A DNA stretch of 64,000 nt from Bacteroidota bacterium. GTDB taxonomy: Bacteria; Bacteroidota; Bacteroidia; JABEUT01. Below, one piece after another: positions 18,644 to 27,244 of the stretch (its first letter is position 1; each line of letters starts with the position of its first letter). The notes under the pieces were generated by a model. It saw nothing but the letters and a program-made list of their open reading frames with translations, was not told where the DNA came from and did no database searches. The translations under genes were made by a program, and so were the position numbers. The stretch is from assembly GCA_013288345.1 (NCBI GenBank), contig JABDCA010000007.1, positions 1-64,000 of the forward strand, written 5' to 3'.

Positions 18644-21049
18644 TTAATTTCTCAAAATTTTTCCTCCGGTCAATATGCTTTGAATACGCTCTAGCGTTTT
18701 CTTCTCTCCGCAAAGCGACATGAATGCTTCCCTTTCCAGGTCGAGCAGGTATTGCTCAGATACCAATGTAGGCGCTGAAAGGTCGCCACCGCAAATTACA
18801 TAGCCCAGCTTCAACGATATCTTCTTATCGTGTTCTGACATATAATGGCCTTGCAGCATAACATCGGCACCAACATATACCATACCTAAACCTTGCTTAC
18901 CCAATACTTTAATATTGGTACGCTTAATTGGTTGAGTATATCCTTCTTCAGCGATTCTGATTGCAGATGCTTTAGCATCGGTAAGTAAGCGTGAACGGTT
19001 CATGGTTACCTCGTCAATTCCTTTCCTGAGGTAGCCTAAGTCAAATGCTTCGAATGCTGAAGTAGAAACCTTTGCCATACCTATGGTAAGGAATTTCTCG
19101 CGCAGCATAGGCAATTCAACATCACCTTCGGTAAACGAATCAGATAAACGAACGGCCATTTCTTTTGTTCCGCCGCCGCCAGGGATAAGCCCTACACCAA
19201 ATTCTACAAGCCCCATGTATGTTTCAGCATGTAGCTGTACTTTATCAGAGTGCATCGACATTTCGCAACCACCACCTAATGCAAGGTTATGCGGAGCCAC
19301 TACTACCGGTATAGATGAGTATCGCAAGCGCATGTTTGTATTCTGGAATGTGCGGATAGCCATATCCAGTTCTTCCCAGTCTTGTTCAATAGCCATGGTG
19401 AATATCAATGCCACATTCGCACCTGCAGAAAAATTATCTCCTTCGTTCGATATTACCAATCCGCGGAAATCTTTCTCAGCTAATTCAACAGCTTTGTTGA
19501 TGCCCTGTATTACTTCGCCACCAATAGAATTCATTTTGGTATGGAACTCAGCGTTCAGTATTCCATCACCAATATCGGTAATGGTAACGCCTGCATTCTT
19601 CCAAACCGTTTTGTTGGCTCTGAAGTTATCGAGCAATAAAAATGCTTCGGTACCCGGTATAACTTTATAAGTGCCCGAAGGAATATCATAATATTTACGG
19701 GTGCCATTTTCTATTTTGTAAAAGGAAGTGCAACCCTTTTTGAGCATATCGTAAACCCAAGCTGCAGGCTTTGTTCCTGCTTTCTCCATCATATCAATAG
19801 AAGCCTGAACACCTATAGCGTCCCATGTTTCGAATGGGCCGAGCTGCCAGCCAAAACCGGCACGCATAGCATCATCGATACGGTAAACCTCATCCGATAT
19901 TTCAGGTATGCGGTTAGATACGTAAGCAAACAAACCAATAAATGAAGTGCGGTAAAAATCACCTGCTTTATCTTTTCCACCTACCAGTACTTTCATACGG
20001 TCGGTAAGCGAATCAACCATCTTAGCAGCTTCCAGTGTTGCGAACTTCACCTTCTGGCTTGGTTTGTATTCAAGTGTGTTTAGATCGAGTGCCTGTATTT
20101 CGCTCTTGCCTTCTTTGCTTTTCACTTTCTTATAAAAGCCTTGTCCTGTTTTATCGCCCAGCCATTTGTTTTCGGCCATTTTAGCAACATACTTAGGCAG
20201 TTCGAACAATGCTTTAGCTTCGTCGTTTGGCACATTGGCCTTTAAGCCACCTGCCACATTCACAAGCGTATCAAGGCCTACCACGTCGCACGTACGGAAG
20301 GTAGCAGACTTAGGCCTGCCCAATGCAGGGCCGGTAAGCTTATCTACTTCTTCTACTGTAAGTCCCATTTTTTCAACCAAATGGAACAGGGCCATAATAC
20401 CGTAAACACCAACACGGTTGGCAATAAAGGCAGGAGTATCTTTACAAAGCACAGTGGTCTTGCCTAAATGCAGATCACCATAGTGCATTAAAAAGTCAAC
20501 TACTTCAGGATCTGTTTTAGGTGTCGGAATAATTTCCAACAGCTTTAAATAACGTGGCGGGTTAAAAAAGTGTGTGCCACAAAAGTTCTTTTGGAAATCA
20601 TCGCCCCTGCCTGCAGCAAGCATGTGCAAAGGGATACCGGATGTATTACTTGTAATAAGCGTACCCGGCTTCCGTACTTTTTCTAATTGATCGAATACTA
20701 TTTTTTTAACCGCAGGGTTCTCGCTTACTACCTCTATTATCCAGTCGCAGGTGGCAACACCGGCAATATCATCTTCGAGGTTACCTGTTGCAATGCGCGA
20801 CAGGAACGCTTTATTATATATAGGAGAAGGATTGCTTTTAACAGCACCCGCAAGGGCCTCATTTACTATACGGTTGCGAACCGCTTTATCGGTAAGGATT
20901 AATCCCTTCTTTGCTTCATCATCTCTGAGTTCTTTAGGAACTATATCGAGCAACAATGCCTGAACACCAATATTGGCAAAATGACAGGCAATGCGTGAGC
21001 CCATTACACCTGAACCAATTACGGCAACTTTTTTTATGGTCCGCTTCAT
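18644..21049 (-). CDS. 3-hydroxyacyl-CoA dehydrogenase / enoyl-CoA hydratase fusion (FadB/FadN-like)
   Basis: MKRTIKKVAVIGSGVMGSRIACHF; CGTHFFNPPRYLKLLEI; hydratase segment GGGCEMSMHSD, LIPGGGGTKEMA. ORF track start 21076; ATG at 21049 fits better. Confidence 0.92.
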   Translation of the reverse strand: MKRTIKKVAVIGSGVMGSRIACHFANIGVQALLLDIVPKELRDDEAKKGLILTDKAVRNRIVNEALAGAVKSNPSPIYNKAFLSRIATGNLEDDIAGVATCDWIIEVVSENPAVKKIVFDQLEKVRKPGTLITSNTSGIPLHMLAAGRGDDFQKNFCGTHFFNPPRYLKLLEIIPTPKTDPEVVDFLMHYGDLHLGKTTVLCKDTPAFIANRVGVYGIMALFHLVEKMGLTVEEVDKLTGPALGRPKSATFRTCDVVGLDTLVNVAGGLKANVPNDEAKALFELPKYVAKMAENKWLGDKTGQGFYKKVKSKEGKSEIQALDLNTLEYKPSQKVKFATLEAAKMVDSLTDRMKVLVGGKDKAGDFYRTSFIGLFAYVSNRIPEISDEVYRIDDAMRAGFGWQLGPFETWDAIGVQASIDMMEKAGTKPAAWVYDMLKKGCTSFYKIENGTRKYYDIPSGTYKVIPGTEAFLLLDNFRANKTVWKNAGVTITDIGDGILNAEFHTKMNSIGGEVIQGINKAVELAEKDFRGLVISNEGDNFSAGANVALIFTMAIEQDWEELDMAIRTFQNTNMRLRYSSIPVVVAPHNLALGGGCEMSMHSDKVQLHAETYMGLVEFGVGLIPGGGGTKEMAVRLSDSFTEGDVELPMLREKFLTIGMAKVSTSAFEAFDLGYLRKGIDEVTMNRSRLLTDAKASAIRIAEEGYTQPIKRTNIKVLGKQGLGMVYVGADVMLQGHYMSEHDKKISLKLGYVICGGDLSAPTLVSEQYLLDLEREAFMSLCGEKKTLERIQSILTGGKILRN

Positions 21050-21116
21050 ACTTATAATTGTCTTTATTTCCCGCAAATTTAGCTTCTTTTCTTTAGCTAT
21101 GGAGAGGTATTTTTAG

Positions 21117-21150
21117 TCCTCCCCAATGGGGAGGATTTAGGTGGGGCTGA
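21117..21150. repeat. Dispersed repeat family 2, copy 1 (TCCTCCCCAATGGGGAGGATTTAGGTGGGGC)
   Basis: Shares GGGAGGATTTAGG(T/A)(G)GGGC core with copies at 44640 and 47727. Confidence 0.75.
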
Positions 21151-21157
21151 CAATGAA

Positions 21158-21244
21158 AATAACAATAGAAATTAACAATAACCACCTTCTGAAAGCCTCT
21201 ATTGGCAATGCCTCCATTGTTAATAACAATGAATAACAATAGAA
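21158..21244. promoter_or_regulatory. Candidate operator region: 17-bp palindrome CATTGTTA-A-TAACAATG (21215-21231) plus direct AATAACAATAGAA repeats (21158-21170, 21232-21244)
   Basis: Read directly from sequence; upstream of the minus-strand beta-oxidation cluster (start 21049). Confidence 0.5.
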
Positions 21245-21396
21245 TTGAAAATTAGGCTTTAATTATTTGGAAATCAGCATGTTAAATATAAGTATTTGAC
21301 TATTAGCATATTACGCAAATGAACCATCTGATTGCAGAAAGCAGTAAAATGAAATAGTAATACCTATATTTACATTAAACTAATTGTATTTGGATA

Positions 21397-21534
21397 ATGA
21401 AAGTGATTATGAAAACATGTTGTATCATCTTTCTGTTTTCATTTACCATTATTTGTATTCACGGATGTGCAAGTTCAAACAAAACATCTAAGAATGTTCT
21501 AAATAGCAAGCATATGCCGACAAAGTTTTTGTAA
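21397..21534 (+). CDS. Small putative lipoprotein (45 aa), absent from the ORF track because of size; may be a gene remnant
   Basis: MKVIMKTCCIIFLFSFTIICIHGCASSNKTSKNVLNSKHMPTKFL*: signal-like hydrophobic stretch and lipobox-like IHGC. Confidence 0.4.
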   Translation: MKVIMKTCCIIFLFSFTIICIHGCASSNKTSKNVLNSKHMPTKFL

Positions 21535-21552
21535 CTTCAATTGCATATAGCC

Positions 21553-21627
21553 TCATTTAGAAAGAAAATACGCCACCGCATAAACCACTCCAATAAAAAC
21601 TGCTACTGCAATAATTAAAAAAATCAT
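21553..21627 (-). CDS. Putative 24-aa single-TM microprotein overlapping the upstream CDS stop (ATGA)
   Basis: MIFLIIAVAVFIGVVYAVAYFLSK*; ATG at 21627-21625 overlaps TGA 21626-21624 of the DUF2007-like gene. Confidence 0.45.
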   Translation of the reverse strand: MIFLIIAVAVFIGVVYAVAYFLSK

Positions 21628-22397
21628 TCAAGCTTAGTTCCATATATTGTAGTATTCTGAGACTGAAGCACAATTTGTCTTCTGTTTATTTTAACACTAA
21701 ATGGACCATGATAAACAGTTTTCATCATATAGTCCCAAGTGACAGCAACATTTCTCATAATATGAGTTGTATCTGATTCATGCAATACTAAGCTATCACT
21801 TATTACATGCCAATTACAAGTAATGGATGAACAATTAATACCAGGTAAATTTAAGTCGTGGTAAAAGCTCATTTGTTCATTACATTGAGAACCACCTAAA
21901 GGAACAATAACTATCCGTTGATCTGTAGATTTAGGCTGATATGATTTACCTTTATAAACAATTTCATTTATACACCATGAAGTATCTTTTAGTTGCTCTG
22001 AAATTGTTGGCCTCATTATAAAATAAAACACAGTACATATAATACCTATAATAATTGCAATTGCAATTATTAAAACCATATACCTTTTTTCAAGTGGTAG
22101 TTTATTAATGATCGGTATCTTTTGGGTAAAGCGTACAACCTTAGTTACCTGTGTTTCATAATTTCCATCATCCTCTATATTATAGCCCAGTTCTTTCATA
22201 ATGGGTATAACAAGCTTAATATCGTTTTCGCGTACCTGCACTTTCACTCCGCCAATAACATTCCCGTAAAAAACATAAGTGGTAGCAGTAAGCTCATCTT
22301 TTATGTTGCAAAGTATTCCATCCGACTCTAACCTTCCTTTGAGCATGGCAGCCTGATGAGCATATTGAAAAGCAGCTATGGTTACCCAGTCGTTCAT
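21624..22397 (-). CDS. Membrane protein with N-terminal DUF2007-like domain
   Basis: WVTIAAFQYAHQAAMLKGRLESDGILCNIKDE...GGVKVQVRENDIKLVIPIMKELGY resembles DUF2007; one central TM helix. Confidence 0.65.
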   Translation of the reverse strand: MNDWVTIAAFQYAHQAAMLKGRLESDGILCNIKDELTATTYVFYGNVIGGVKVQVRENDIKLVIPIMKELGYNIEDDGNYETQVTKVVRFTQKIPIINKLPLEKRYMVLIIAIAIIIGIICTVFYFIMRPTISEQLKDTSWCINEIVYKGKSYQPKSTDQRIVIVPLGGSQCNEQMSFYHDLNLPGINCSSITCNWHVISDSLVLHESDTTHIMRNVAVTWDYMMKTVYHGPFSVKINRRQIVLQSQNTTIYGTKLE

Positions 22398-22443
22398 TAT
22401 TGCAAGTTTACAAAAATATAGTGATTCAGTTTATATCTGTCGA

Positions 22444-22584
22444 GCCCAAACCCCTAAAGGGGCTTTGAAAAATACGATGTCGTGTTGAGCCTGTCGAAAC
22501 ATATTCATTGACACTTCGATTTATCTGGCGATAGACAGGCAAGCTCAGTGCGACGATCGCTAAAGCCCCTTTAGGGGTTTGGGG
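22444..22584. repeat. Dispersed inverted repeat family 1, copy A (CCCAAACCCCTAAAGGGGCTTT ... AAAGCCCCTTTAGGGGTTTGGGG) with nested inner repeats
   Basis: Same arms at 36874-36945 and 48507-48636. Confidence 0.85.
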
Positions 22585-22707
22585 TAAAATGCAAAACGAA
22601 AAACCCTAATTAGTTTGTACCCTAAACTATTTAGTTTGTTAATTAATGTGAAAAACTGAAACAGGTAGAATGAATATGCGTAGACCCATATATAAAACCC
22701 AATCATC

Positions 22708-23739
22708 ATGAAAACTCTAATTTGTTTACTCACCCTAATTACCGGTATTAAAATTGCTACTGCACAAGACACCATTATTCAAACTGACGGAACCAAAACC
22801 ATTGCAGTGGTGCAGGAAGTAGGAACCTCAGAAATAAAATATAAAAAATACGCCACATTGCAAAGCAGCCCGGTTTACGATATTTCAAAATACCAGGTAA
22901 GCGCTATACACTATGCCGATGGCACCAACGATGCATTTCCTGCTTTGGCACCTATACCTCAACCTGCACCTGCCCCTATACCACAAAGCACCTACGTAAC
23001 CACCACCTATAATCCGGATGGTACTGTTACCACAACGCCCAGCAACCTTACCGGTGCTACTATTTACTATAGTGCAGTTGTATCTCCTTTAACACCTTAC
23101 GATAACAGAAGTATTAATGACTATTTTCAGAACAGGTTTTCACAGGAAGGCAACGGTACTATTAAGCTGAGCAATGGCAATACCGAGATGTATAACTTTG
23201 CAATGGGTGGTTCGCTTATATTCAACAAACAGAATAACTGGAGTTATGAATTTCAGTTTGAAACGGCACCCCCTGCCGCTATACACGATACTGCCAACTA
23301 TGCTAATGGGGCATCAGGCAACCTGGCTATTTCATACTTTTGCTTAAACGACGCATTGCAATATTTAAGAGGTACAGATACATCGAACAGGTTTCAAATT
23401 GGTGGCGAATTGAGTGCTGACATTGGAATTTTTAGCGGAACGGAACATGATATAACATATGAGGGAGGCAGTTATCCTACCACCAACAGTGTTTTATACG
23501 ACGGTATGCAGTTTGGCTGGCACGCTGCCGCTGTAGCCAAATACTTTGTTGGCAAATCGAAGAACCTGGGATTCGAAATGAAGTTAGGCTACAGGAACAT
23601 GTACCTGAAACAGGCCAATGAATTTGACGGAACCGGCAGCCCTGTAAATTTCAATGGCCTTATGTTTAGCATGGGGCTTACCTTACAATTTAAGGCGCAG
23701 GCAACTGTATGTGTAAATTGCTACGATTATAATGGGTAG
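22708..23739 (+). CDS. Secreted hypothetical protein
   Basis: Signal peptide MKTLICLLTLITGIKIATAQ; Pro-rich linker; C-terminal region rich in alternating hydrophobic residues, possibly beta-barrel. Confidence 0.6.
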   Translation: MKTLICLLTLITGIKIATAQDTIIQTDGTKTIAVVQEVGTSEIKYKKYATLQSSPVYDISKYQVSAIHYADGTNDAFPALAPIPQPAPAPIPQSTYVTTTYNPDGTVTTTPSNLTGATIYYSAVVSPLTPYDNRSINDYFQNRFSQEGNGTIKLSNGNTEMYNFAMGGSLIFNKQNNWSYEFQFETAPPAAIHDTANYANGASGNLAISYFCLNDALQYLRGTDTSNRFQIGGELSADIGIFSGTEHDITYEGGSYPTTNSVLYDGMQFGWHAAAVAKYFVGKSKNLGFEMKLGYRNMYLKQANEFDGTGSPVNFNGLMFSMGLTLQFKAQATVCVNCYDYNG

Positions 23740-23762
23740 TACTTACAGTTCTATATTTAAAA

Positions 23763-23797
23763 CAAAAAAGCCCTGCAGTGTGCAAGGCTTTTTTGTT
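23763..23797. terminator. Bidirectional intrinsic terminator between convergent genes
   Basis: AAAAAAGCCCTGCA-GTG-TGCAAGGCTTTTTT hairpin with flanking A/T tracts. Confidence 0.75.
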
Positions 23798-23814
23798 TAA
23801 GTAAAAAGGGTAGA

Positions 23815-24090
23815 CTATTTGTTCACTTTTGCAGCGAGGTCAGCACCAGCTTTGAACTTTGCTACTTTTTTAGCAGCAATCTTGATGGCCTTGCCTGTCT
23901 GAGGATTTCTTCCGTTACGAGCTGCACGTTTAGCAACTGAAAAAGAACCGAAACCAACTAAAGCTACACGGTGTCCAGCTTTAAGGGCTTTGGTTGTCTG
24001 AGTAACGAATGCGTCGAGAACTTTTTCTGCAGATGCTTTTGATAATTTAGATTCAGAAGCAATTGCGTCTACTAATTCTGCTTTGTTCAT
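23815..24090 (-). CDS. hup: HU family DNA-binding protein
   Basis: MNKAELVDAIASESKLSKASAEKVLDAF...VALVGFGSFSVAKRAARNGRNPQTGKAI. Confidence 0.96.
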   Translation of the reverse strand: MNKAELVDAIASESKLSKASAEKVLDAFVTQTTKALKAGHRVALVGFGSFSVAKRAARNGRNPQTGKAIKIAAKKVAKFKAGADLAAKVNK

Positions 24091-24191
24091 TTGATTTGGT
24101 TTTTAAAGGTTAAACGGTTAATTAATTAAGACGAATATATATTAATTCCCTATAAATAGCTAACTCTATGGGTGCTTTTTTCTGAAAATGT

Positions 24192-24235
24192 TGAAAAATA
24201 GGGCTTTTTGTTAATAACTCAACGTATAAAGCCCT
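24192..24235 (-). terminator. Candidate terminator downstream of TonB receptor gene
   Basis: Stem AGGGCTTT (24200-24207)/AAAGCCCT (24228-24235); followed by T-rich run on the minus strand. Confidence 0.45.
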
Positions 24236-24258
24236 GTTTCAGCCATGTTCAGGCCTTT

Positions 24259-26733
24259 TCAATTCACATCCATTCCTTTCTCAGCATTTTGCATTTTATG
24301 TCCGCCAATAGGGAATAGTAGCTTGAAGCCAACATTCCTACCCATATTATATATACCTTGGTTTTGATTGGTTACAGTAGCCACTTGTCCGTTGTACGAC
24401 AGAAAATACTGAGCCAGGTTTAAATGATCAACATAGGCAAGATTCATAAGGTTAGTACAATTGATATAGAACGAACAAATTACACTACCCGTTTTGGGGT
24501 TGACGAAATTGGTACCTATTCCTGCATTGTATAAACTATAGTCTTTAGATGGAAGTTCGGTATAAAGCGCACTGTAAATATTATTCTGCGCCCAGTATTG
24601 TGCACGTTCAACCTTTATGAAAGTTCCCCTGAGTATTGAATTATGCCTGTCTTTAAATTTAAACTTAACCTCAGTTGTTAAATGCGGGGCAGGTGTCCAG
24701 GGAACGTGATCGGTTGAATCTGTTTGATTGGGAAGAAAAGAATAAATATAGGTGAACCCGTTATTTATTTCAAGCCATTTTGCATCGGCAGGATGAATAT
24801 TAAAATATCCTGATACCCCTGTAATTATGGCAATATTAGATTTAGTAGGATATACCGGAAAACCCGATAAGCTTGAATCAGTTCTGTCAGCAAATATGAA
24901 GTTGTTTATATAATTATAAAACGCATCCGCTTCAAAACTGATATCCTTTCCATTATTCCCGTATGCAAAATCTACTTCGTAACCCTGTTCGGCCTTTAAG
25001 TTAATGTTTCCTATTTGAAAAGTTTTAGTACCAATATTCAACCCATTGCTTGTTAATTCATTGATGGCCGGAGCACGGAAGCTCTTTGAGAAATTGAGTT
25101 TTATATAATTATTGCCGGGTAATTGGTATGATGCTCCTATACTACCTGATGGCCCGCTGTATGTATTGTTAAATCCCTGGAACTGTTCTATCGCTCCTTC
25201 TGTTCCAATTGGTACCTGTTTTTGTTCAGGCGTGCCGCTGTTTATCAAATACATTGATTGTCCTATAAAATTTGTCATATCATAGCGCAATCCTCCACTT
25301 AACGTAAGGTTTTTGAAATCCTTTTGCAAAATGGCATATCCTCCAATCTCAAAATCTGTGTAATTGGGAATTTCAAAATTGGCTATATAAGGTGCCGGTG
25401 GTTCAGGGTAATTATTCTCAAATTCATACGTACCATTAACTCCTGTAGTAAACTTAAGGCCTGAATTTTCTCCGGTAACCTGGTATTTTAAAGAGTATGG
25501 TATATCATTTACAACCATATTTCCCTGACCAATGGTCCCGGTGTCTATGTCATGGTGTTCACTTCGGGTAAATCCAATATCCAACCCTATTCTTCCCTTA
25601 CCAGCATTAAAGCTGTTTTGCCACCATGTTTGGTATTCATTCAAAATCTTGTCACTGGCTATGTCAGCATTATACGACAAGAAATCGGCCCGGGTCGGGT
25701 AAAGCTGTCCATTTTGCGGGGCATCAAACATAAACCTCCCGGTACTATCACGGTTACCGTCGGGCACTTCTATTCGTCTGTGAAGCGCACTTACAGTCAA
25801 GCGGGTATAACCCCACGATTTGTTCAGGCCAATGGTTAATCTTGCATTCTGCTGCTGCCAGGCGGTTCCCCAAACATACCCGTCCTTGGGGTTCCAGTAT
25901 GCATGTGCTTCTTCTGTACTTACCCGCAGGTTCCATACAAAGCCATTATTGTTTCCTCCTATGTCTTCTGAGTTTCCTATCAACCCGTTATTCGTTTGAT
26001 ATTCTGTCAGCACACTGCCTTGTACAGTTCCGTTTTCGGCAAAGGGTTCCGATTTAAAACTAATAACTCCTGCCTCGGCACTGGCACCATATTGCAGGGA
26101 AGCAGGCCCCCTTATAATTTCGGCATCGTATACTGCATAGGGGTCAATCAAGATACCATGATCATCGCCCCACTGGAAATCTTCCTCTCTTTCTCCATCC
26201 ATAAGTACTAAAACACGGTCGAACCCTAATCCATTAATTTGTGGTTTGGTAGTGCCCGGCCCTTCCATTGTTTCATTTACACCTGGCTGTTTAGCTATAG
26301 CATCAATAACAGTGCTTGAAGTTTCCTGCAGCATCATATCATGCGTAACCAATGTAACAGGCATTGGCGAACGCTGTGTATTAGTAACATTACCAAGCGC
26401 TGTAATTACCACTTCATTACCGGAACAGCATGAAGCCCCCATTTTACAATTGCAGGTACAAGTTGAATTATCCTTTTTGGTTACTTGTTGAGTTAAGGTA
26501 GCATAGCCTAAAATCTTTACCTCCATTTCGTATGTGCCATTGGGCATTGATGTCATTTTAAAATTCCCGGCTGAATCGGTTGTAGTCCCCAATTTAAGCT
26601 CAGGAAAATAAACCGCTGCACCCGGTATTCCCTGGCCACCGGCAGAGTCAACAACAGTGCCACTTAAAGACTGGGCCGCTGCAATGTTGGCAAATACCAG
26701 CAACGATACCAGTAACATAATTATATACTTCAT
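24259..26733 (-). CDS. TonB-dependent receptor with N-terminal carboxypeptidase-regulatory-like domain
   Basis: SLSGTVVDSAGGQGIPGAAVYFPELKLGTTTDSAGNF; plug region DRVLVLMDGEREEDFQWGDDHGILIDPYAVYDAEIIRGPASLQYGA; beta-barrel. Confidence 0.92.
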   Translation of the reverse strand: MKYIIMLLVSLLVFANIAAAQSLSGTVVDSAGGQGIPGAAVYFPELKLGTTTDSAGNFKMTSMPNGTYEMEVKILGYATLTQQVTKKDNSTCTCNCKMGASCCSGNEVVITALGNVTNTQRSPMPVTLVTHDMMLQETSSTVIDAIAKQPGVNETMEGPGTTKPQINGLGFDRVLVLMDGEREEDFQWGDDHGILIDPYAVYDAEIIRGPASLQYGASAEAGVISFKSEPFAENGTVQGSVLTEYQTNNGLIGNSEDIGGNNNGFVWNLRVSTEEAHAYWNPKDGYVWGTAWQQQNARLTIGLNKSWGYTRLTVSALHRRIEVPDGNRDSTGRFMFDAPQNGQLYPTRADFLSYNADIASDKILNEYQTWWQNSFNAGKGRIGLDIGFTRSEHHDIDTGTIGQGNMVVNDIPYSLKYQVTGENSGLKFTTGVNGTYEFENNYPEPPAPYIANFEIPNYTDFEIGGYAILQKDFKNLTLSGGLRYDMTNFIGQSMYLINSGTPEQKQVPIGTEGAIEQFQGFNNTYSGPSGSIGASYQLPGNNYIKLNFSKSFRAPAINELTSNGLNIGTKTFQIGNINLKAEQGYEVDFAYGNNGKDISFEADAFYNYINNFIFADRTDSSLSGFPVYPTKSNIAIITGVSGYFNIHPADAKWLEINNGFTYIYSFLPNQTDSTDHVPWTPAPHLTTEVKFKFKDRHNSILRGTFIKVERAQYWAQNNIYSALYTELPSKDYSLYNAGIGTNFVNPKTGSVICSFYINCTNLMNLAYVDHLNLAQYFLSYNGQVATVTNQNQGIYNMGRNVGFKLLFPIGGHKMQNAEKGMDVN

Positions 26734-26798
26734 ATAATAAATTTTAATCCATCATTATTTATGGATAATTATCAATTCGAATTAAATCATTTTTAATA

Positions 26799-26820
26799 CA
26801 TATAGCATGCATGCTATATG
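26799..26820. promoter_or_regulatory. 22-bp perfect palindrome CATATAGCATGCATGCTATATG, candidate operator
   Basis: Self-reverse-complementary; lies 66 bp upstream of the TonB receptor start and downstream of the 26879 CDS end. Confidence 0.45.
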
Positions 26821-26878
26821 CTTAATGGTATTACCAAACTATAGGCCGGTAATACACTTATTTTAATAAACGAAACAC

Positions 26879-27244
26879 TTATGCGCAGGGCGGATGGAAA
26901 ATAGACGCATTCACTCCCGATTGAAGCGAACAGGTATATGCCGAAAGAATACTTATGCCTTCACCAACATTATTATTAATATGTATGCTTATAGGAGAAC
27001 CAAATAACTGAATATCGTTTTTAATATCGGGCACAACAGGAGTCCTTTGCTTGGCATCATCATCAGCCAGTTTCTTCTTCAGCAAACATTTGGCACAGCA
27101 ATGCATTTCGGGCTTGTCCTTATTTACGCAATACTGTTCGGTAAGTTGTTTTTTATTCAACTCGTAATAGCCAACAATAAATACCTTGCTGAAGTTGACC
27201 GTTAAAAAGGAAAACAATAATACTATCGATACTATGCTTTTCAC
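26879..27244 (-). CDS. Small membrane-anchored/secreted Cys-rich protein of unknown function
   Basis: N-terminal hydrophobic helix, CVNKDKPEMHCCAKCLLKKKL motif, C-terminal IFHPP; pattern seen in uncharacterised Bacteroidota proteins near TonB receptors. Confidence 0.6.
   Translation of the reverse strand: MKSIVSIVLLFSFLTVNFSKVFIVGYYELNKKQLTEQYCVNKDKPEMHCCAKCLLKKKLADDDAKQRTPVVPDIKNDIQLFGSPISIHINNNVGEGISILSAYTCSLQSGVNASIFHPPCA

Noticed and set aside
19083-19670. 195-aa plus-strand ORF
   Set aside because: Antisense to the FadB-like gene; no coding signature.
22444-22584. Family 1 inverted repeats considered as CRISPR repeats
   Set aside because: Copies are kilobases apart and are hairpin elements, with no regular spacer array or cas genes.
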